DNA from: Synergistaceae bacterium UBA6083
GTDB taxonomy: Bacteria > Synergistota > Synergistia > Synergistales > 79-D21
Reading direction: 5' to 3'
Length of the DNA: 64,000 bases
Assembly (NCBI GenBank): GCA_002436015.1
Contig: DIXJ01000002.1
Coordinates: 58,596 to 122,595, forward strand
Shown in pieces: positions 59,959 to 64,000 of this stretch. Position 1 is the first letter of the stretch. Every line of letters begins with the position of its first letter. Below the pieces are notes generated by a model. It was not told where the DNA came from. It saw only the letters and a list, made by a program, of their open reading frames with translations, and searched no databases. The position numbers were made by a program, and so were the translations under genes.

Positions 59959-60057
59959 GACGCAGGACGCAGTGGAGAGAAGCCGGTCAACCGGCTTCGA
60001 ACTGAATGATGAAGGACCTCCCTGGATGGGGAGGTCCTTTTTGATTGCTGATTGTCA

Positions 60058-60666
60058 TTAAGTCTTCGGATTGGGAGCAACCAGCTTTACCAAGAATTCT
60101 TGGTATCTCTGATCAGAACGGCAGGATTTTGTCTCCACTTTCATTTCTCCGGTTTCAGGGTCACGTCGTCCGAAGGAGCTTTCAATGCTGTCGTTGGCTA
60201 CTGCCTCAAGCATTTTAATGATTTCATCTATGTTGACGAAGAAGAGGCTCTTTTTCTTTTGCCAATCGGAGGCGATGAAAAATCCCGACAAGCTGGCAGT
60301 GTCATCGTCGAGGCAGCAGGGTACGAAGACAAAACTATGAATAATTTGATGGCAGAGTTCCTTGGGGCAAAATGTTCGGCGTTTCTTAGAAGAGAGGTCG
60401 AACAACTCGTCGATTCGGTGCCAATTCATGACATCGACAACCTTGTTTCTAGGTGGATGCTCTTCTGCAACGATCGAGAGGGACTCTACTTCGTTGGAGA
60501 CCTTGAAGGCCTCAATGAGTTTCCGGACAGCGAAGGCGGCATAGAAAACATCCTGCTCTAACTTGGCGACTGATGCTGCTCCCCATCGCTTCTGTTTTTT
60601 CCGGCGTCTTAATGACGAAGCTCGTCGCTCGATTTCCTGCTTCCACGGTACTGAGTCCCAGATCAT
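60058..60666 (-). CDS. Uncharacterised basic protein
   Basis: The 202-residue protein has a helical, basic N-terminus (RRASSLRRRKKQKRWGAASV, then KLEQDVFYAAFAVRKLIEAF) and an alpha/beta C-terminus. The family is unrecognised. It is 15 bp from the terminator of copy D and in a lower-GC accessory segment. ATG 60666 follows AGGAGG. Confidence 0.6.
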   Translation of the reverse strand: MIWDSVPWKQEIERRASSLRRRKKQKRWGAASVAKLEQDVFYAAFAVRKLIEAFKVSNEVESLSIVAEEHPPRNKVVDVMNWHRIDELFDLSSKKRRTFCPKELCHQIIHSFVFVPCCLDDDTASLSGFFIASDWQKKKSLFFVNIDEIIKMLEAVANDSIESSFGRRDPETGEMKVETKSCRSDQRYQEFLVKLVAPNPKT

Positions 60667-60881
60667 AGCGTCCTCCTGTAGTTCCACCCTGCTTGGATTT
60701 CTCAATGGTCAGCTATATCTACTAGATATTAATCAATATTTCCGCAAAAGCCTATCTGTAACGGTAAGAGAGGAGCAATGGTTACCTTCATTTTGATGTC
60801 ATGCTATCCTTAGCTTTGTGAAGAGGGCCAAATATCCAAACCCGTCTGCCGAGAAATTGAAAGCGAGGAGGGGAGCATGTT

Positions 60882-61391
60882 ATGGGCGAGAATAAAAAAA
60901 ATGTAGATTTTCTGAGAAGTATTGTGGGTGCCGAGAGTGACTTAATCCTAAACTTCTTCGCACTTTTTTCACGCTTTGAGTATGCCTTGAAGAGGTGTGG
61001 CTTCTGTATAAATAATAAAACTTTCGCTGAGGCCGATTGGGATTCCTTTTCTAATAAAATGAAAGGTCTTTTTTCAAAAATAGAAGATGAAGAGTTTAAA
61101 TCTGCGGTTTCTTTCCTAGAAAGCGAGCCCCCCCGAAAGCAACTTGCCTTAAAAGGAGTTCTTACATGGGGAGAGCCCATTGCCCCAGGAGATGGGGAGA
61201 CTGATGAAAAATACACACTAAGGCTTGTTCGAGCGGTCCGAAACAACCTTTTTCACGGCGGTAAATTTCCCGGGAAAGTTGCAGAGGAAACGGCACGGAA
61301 TGAAAAACTGATAAAAAGCAGCATGGATGTTTTAGAAAAATGCCTCGATCTAAATCCAGAACTAAGAAATGTCTTTCTGGAAGGAGTTTAA
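60882..61391 (+). CDS. HEPN-like protein (possible ribonuclease)
   Basis: The 169-residue helical protein has the R-x4-H element in RAVRNNLFHGGKFPGKV, the signature of HEPN ribonuclease/nucleotide-binding domains, after a long helix. AGGAGGGG lies before ATG 60882. HEPN proteins are common toxins in defence islands. The function here is inferred. Confidence 0.6.
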   Translation: MGENKKNVDFLRSIVGAESDLILNFFALFSRFEYALKRCGFCINNKTFAEADWDSFSNKMKGLFSKIEDEEFKSAVSFLESEPPRKQLALKGVLTWGEPIAPGDGETDEKYTLRLVRAVRNNLFHGGKFPGKVAEETARNEKLIKSSMDVLEKCLDLNPELRNVFLEGV

Positions 61392-61436
61392 CCGTTTAAA
61401 TTCTGATGAGATTGGAAAAGCGTGGTACTTCCCTTC

Positions 61437-61790
61437 TGCATGTCTGAGAACCCCTTTCCTCATGTCCACCGGTTGAGCGGTTGTCCCAGCCTGCCCGGTT
61501 TTCAACTTTTCACAGCTCAGGTCCCCTAGCACAGAAGCCCTGGAAAAAATGACAAGCCCTTTCGTTAACTACTCCCATGGCTCCGTCCGATGTTGATGTG
61601 GACTGACTACCCCGATAAAACGGTTTTATCGAGCCGATGGTTTCTATCCGACCCAATATGTACCACCTGGGAAGTTACACGGGTTATACGGCGGAATAAC
61701 GGGTGTATCGAGGAGATGAGAAAGGTAAAAATCCTTCAATGGGAAACAGGATTTTGTCTTTTCCCGCCTACCGAAATTACCCTTTGCCTG
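61437..61790. repeat. Decayed repeat, first copy (about 350 bp)
   Basis: This gene-free stretch shares the blocks CCAC(A/C)GGTTGAGCGGTTG, GGTTTTCAACTTTTCA and CCCGATAAA...GTATCGAGA with the stretch at 63437-63830, in the same orientation and order. Both have lost any open frame. It may be the remnant of an insertion sequence. Confidence 0.6.
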
Positions 61791-61905
61791 TGAACAATCC
61801 CGTGCCGGGTTTATAATCGAAAATGCGTGATGGATTAACTTAGCCTTATTGCTCTTCCTAGAGGTGACTGTGGCGGTGTCTATAAATCACAAAAGTGAAG
61901 AGTCC

Positions 61906-62391
61906 ATGATTCGATTAAGACGCGGGAAATGGTCTCAACCGGGGGTCCCTCATCATGGTTGGATTTGTGTTGGGATGGAAGATTTAGGAGAACCAACCGG
62001 CCAATGCGAGATGTGTGAAGCGCAAGCCATCCGTTATGTCCATCAGATGAAACATCCTGAATATCCAGACGAATTAGGCGTTGGGTGTGTTTGCGCTGAG
62101 CACATGGAGACCGACAAAGGAGCATCTCGTAGTCGCGAGAAAGACTTGAAAAATGTGGCAGAGAAAAGGAAAAGATGGCTAACGCGGAAATGGAGACTCT
62201 CTAAAAAAGGGAATCCATTCCTGAACACCCATGGATGCCACGTTACAGTGTTTGACCGTCTGCTTAGGTGGGGAGCAGTTGTGAGCCGGACAGATGATAA
62301 CGAAAAATGCTATGCCCCAGGTTCGTATGCCTCAGAAGAGCTAGCCAAGGAGGCCGCTTTCAATCTGCTGATTAGGAAGGGATGGATATAA
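61906..62391 (+). CDS. Zinc-binding accessory protein, unknown function
   Basis: The 161-residue protein has RGKWSQPGVPHHGW, a zinc site QCEMCEAQAIRYVHQMKHPE and VGCVCAEHMETD, and a basic helix (KRKRWLTRKWRLSKKGNPFL). The family is recurrent in accessory DNA but unnamed to me. ATG 61906 is taken because the family-like part begins there; in-frame GTG/TTG codons lie upstream. Confidence 0.65.
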   Translation: MIRLRRGKWSQPGVPHHGWICVGMEDLGEPTGQCEMCEAQAIRYVHQMKHPEYPDELGVGCVCAEHMETDKGASRSREKDLKNVAEKRKRWLTRKWRLSKKGNPFLNTHGCHVTVFDRLLRWGAVVSRTDDNEKCYAPGSYASEELAKEAAFNLLIRKGWI

Positions 62392-62599
62392 TTGTATATT
62401 CATATAGTATCGCAGTTCCTCCCTCAACTAGAGTCTTCGCCTGTAAATTCAGTTTCAGACCTACCCGGTTAAAGCTCCCGAAAGTGATCGTTTCTGAAAA
62501 AAGACTTTCGGTTAACCATTGGTGCTTGATCTAAGCTAGTTGCCGGAAAAGGGGTTAAAGGTCGCTGAACTTCAAAGTGGATGACGAGGGGGAGAAAGG

Positions 62600-63424
62600 A
62601 TGAAGTTCTGTTATTTCGACGAAAGCGGCATGGGTGATGAGCCTTATCTCGTTGTAGCGGGGATTATCGTTGATGCGACTCGAATGCATGTCACAAAAGA
62701 TGATTGGGCTGATTTTCTCGAATTTCTCTCAGGAATTGCTGGGAGAAATGTGGAGGAATTTCACTCCCGTGATTTTTATCGAGGGAATGGATTATGGCGA
62801 CAAATCGACGGGGATAAACGAACTGCCATAATTGAGGCAATTCTTGAATGGGTTGAAAAAAGGAAACACAAGGTGTTATTCAGTGGAATAAACAAGGCTA
62901 AATACAAAGATATTTTTTTGAAAGATGCGCGAATAAAACAGTTTAAATCATTCTGGTGTGCTGCGGCGATGCACTGTGTATTGCAAATCCAAAAGCAACA
63001 CCAACATGAAGAAAAAACAAAGGGACACAGTATTTTGATCTTTGACCGTGAAGTTACCGAAGAAACCGACCTGAGCCTTCTCATCTTTAAACCACCCCAA
63101 TGGATTGACTCCTTCTACAATCGAGGCAAAAAGCAGACTGTCCTGGACCAGATTGTAGATGTACCGTTCTTTGCTGATTCAAGGCACATTCTGTTGGCTC
63201 AAGTTGCCGACCTGTTCGCTTACATCATAAGAACCTCGGCAGAAATTGAGGATGGCCAGTTAAAAGAAAAATACCGAGGTGAGGGGGGCAAGATGAAAGC
63301 TTGGTCGGATCGAATAGCAAAAATCGCACTTCCAAAATCTAATCGATACCCGTCAAGGAACAGATGCGAGGCTGCCCAACTTTTCTGGGAGCTTGCCCCA
63401 TCATCGATAAAAGATCTAGGTTAG
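62600..63424 (+). CDS. DUF3800 protein (RNase H-like fold)
   Basis: The 274-residue protein has the DUF3800 acidic motifs CYFDESGMGD, ILIFDREVTEE and LLAQVADLFAYII. The family is predicted to be a nuclease of RNase H fold and is frequent in defence islands. GGGGGAGAAAGG lies upstream of the ATG. It is AT-richer than the core genome. Confidence 0.88.
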   Translation: MKFCYFDESGMGDEPYLVVAGIIVDATRMHVTKDDWADFLEFLSGIAGRNVEEFHSRDFYRGNGLWRQIDGDKRTAIIEAILEWVEKRKHKVLFSGINKAKYKDIFLKDARIKQFKSFWCAAAMHCVLQIQKQHQHEEKTKGHSILIFDREVTEETDLSLLIFKPPQWIDSFYNRGKKQTVLDQIVDVPFFADSRHILLAQVADLFAYIIRTSAEIEDGQLKEKYRGEGGKMKAWSDRIAKIALPKSNRYPSRNRCEAAQLFWELAPSSIKDLG

Positions 63425-63436
63425 AGGGATTCACCC

Positions 63437-63830
63437 CTGCTGTTTGAGCCAAGAAAAGATGAACCTAATAGGCTTGCATATCGCTAGTTGCTTTTCTGCT
63501 CCTCCACATCCAAGAGGAAGAGGTCCTTTTTCATGCCCACAGGTTGAGCGGTTGACGATTGATCCAGTCTTCCAGGTTTTCAACTTTTCAATGGAAGTCG
63601 GGTTGAGGGCAGAAATCGTTAAAAGATGAAAAGAGCTTGCCGTCACAGGTTTGAAGCAAGCTCAAGGCCTTTAGCTAAAGTAAAGGCAAGTCTCTTTTCA
63701 CCCGATAAACCGGCCTATACGAGGTTCAGGCTGTGGAGCAACCCAAATATGTTGATTGAGAAAGTTACACGGTGTATTGGCCAGTTTAACCCCCGTATCG
63801 AGAAGATCCAGGGTTCCCCTCGCCCCCCCT
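63437..63830. repeat. Decayed repeat, second copy (about 390 bp)
   Basis: Same blocks and order as 61437-61790. The two copies flank the Zn-binding and DUF3800 genes. No intact gene is present; the remaining stretch to 63976 shows nothing else I can support. Confidence 0.6.
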
Positions 63831-63976
63831 TTTGTTGCCGGTGCGAAGAGTGAAGGATTTTCGATCCTCAAGCCATCGCCTCGAAATCCCTTTCGGTAAA
63901 ACATTCGTTCCCGTCGATTTTCACGTATGTAAAAGTGGTGACGACAATGCAACTTTGCCTTATGCGAGCCGGTTGC

Positions 63977-64000
63977 TGACCTAGCCCCGGAAAACTGGTC
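63977..64000 (+). mobile_element. Left end of an IS3-like element (cut by window edge)
   Basis: TGACCTAGCCCCGGAAAACTGGTC matches the ends at 52422 and 52728 (TGAC.T...CCCGGAAAACTGGTC). If an element is present it lies beyond the window. Confidence 0.6.

Larger units (their letters stand above)
59453..60042 (+). repeat. tRNA-Cys-3'/small-ORF repeat, copy D (full length, intact)
   Basis: The unit contains in order a 5' block, the tRNA-Cys 3' half, a hairpin terminator (CCTTCTGGG-ataac-CCCGGGAGG, T6, 59661-59691), the 53-codon ORF, GAAGCCGGT-ca-ACCGGCTTC, and the terminator GGACCTCCC-tggat-GGGGAGGTCC-T5. Both terminators and the ORF are intact here, unlike in copy A. Confidence 0.88.

Overview
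The window reads as a chromosomal segment of a GC-rich, anaerobic amino-acid-fermenting bacterium, most likely in the Synergistota. That placement is an inference from gene content: two TRAP carboxylate/amino-acid uptake operons, an N-acyl-D-amino-acid deacylase, a 5-oxoproline/D-glutamate/pyrroline-5-carboxylate cluster, a serine-integrase prophage and Gram-negative-type exported proteins. No rRNA and no intact tRNA is present.

Layout. (1) 1-8.2 kb: a tightly packed plus-strand operon of nucleic-acid enzymes. It holds a PD-(D/E)XK-like protein cut by the window edge, a GIY-YIG/YaaA-like fusion, an unknown small protein, a 1167-residue RecB-like nuclease + DEDD exonuclease + UPF1-like helicase, and a coiled-coil protein with a RelE-like end. 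It looks like an undescribed defence or DNA-processing system. A RelE/AbrB toxin-antitoxin pair follows (8.3-8.8 kb). (2) 8.9-11.6 kb: a HIT hydrolase, a B12-binding radical SAM enzyme and an unknown gene, then a 90-bp deletion scar of umuC. (3) 11.7-18 kb: a minus-strand catabolic operon (opine-dehydrogenase-like, TRAP dctPQM, enolase-superfamily enzyme) divergent from its GntR regulator. (4) 18-19.6 kb: umuC and a UmuD-like protein lacking the protease residues. (5) 19.7-25.1 kb: an IclR-TRAP-D-aminoacylase operon. (6) 25.4-31.5 kb: small stress/envelope genes (secreted proteins, SYLF protein, five-repeat exported protein, TrpR-like regulator, GlsB/YeaQ, CsbD, Spy-like, 20-residue membrane peptide), several with a TTTAGCAT box near the promoter.

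(7) 32.1-48.1 kb: a prophage remnant. Its serine integrase interrupts a nucleoside deaminase gene exactly in the Zn-binding PCxxC motif. The early module is nearly complete: repressor plus catalytically dead repressor paralogue, Cro, Rha antirepressor, Dam, MazG-like, replication initiator with a lambda-like iteron origin, DnaC, SSB, late-type HTH regulators and a short tyrosine recombinase. No capsid or tail genes are present, and the terminase survives only as a fused, frameshifted fragment.

(8) 48.5-60 kb: a glutamate-centred catabolic cluster (P5C dehydrogenase, PxpBC fusion, PxpA, Na+/solute symporter, GntR, D-glutamate-cyclase-like DUF1445, orphan CbiM). It is punctuated by four same-strand copies of an unusual repeat carrying a tRNA-Cys 3' half, a 53-codon ORF and two strong hairpins, plus IS3-like ends. 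(9) 60-64 kb: lower-GC accessory genes (HEPN-like, Zn-binding, DUF3800) among decayed repeats, ending in another IS3-type terminus.

The metabolic genes converge on import and stereochemical or cyclic processing of amino-acid derivatives to L-glutamate. The rest is accessory DNA: the putative defence operon, the prophage and the repeat-rich right flank.
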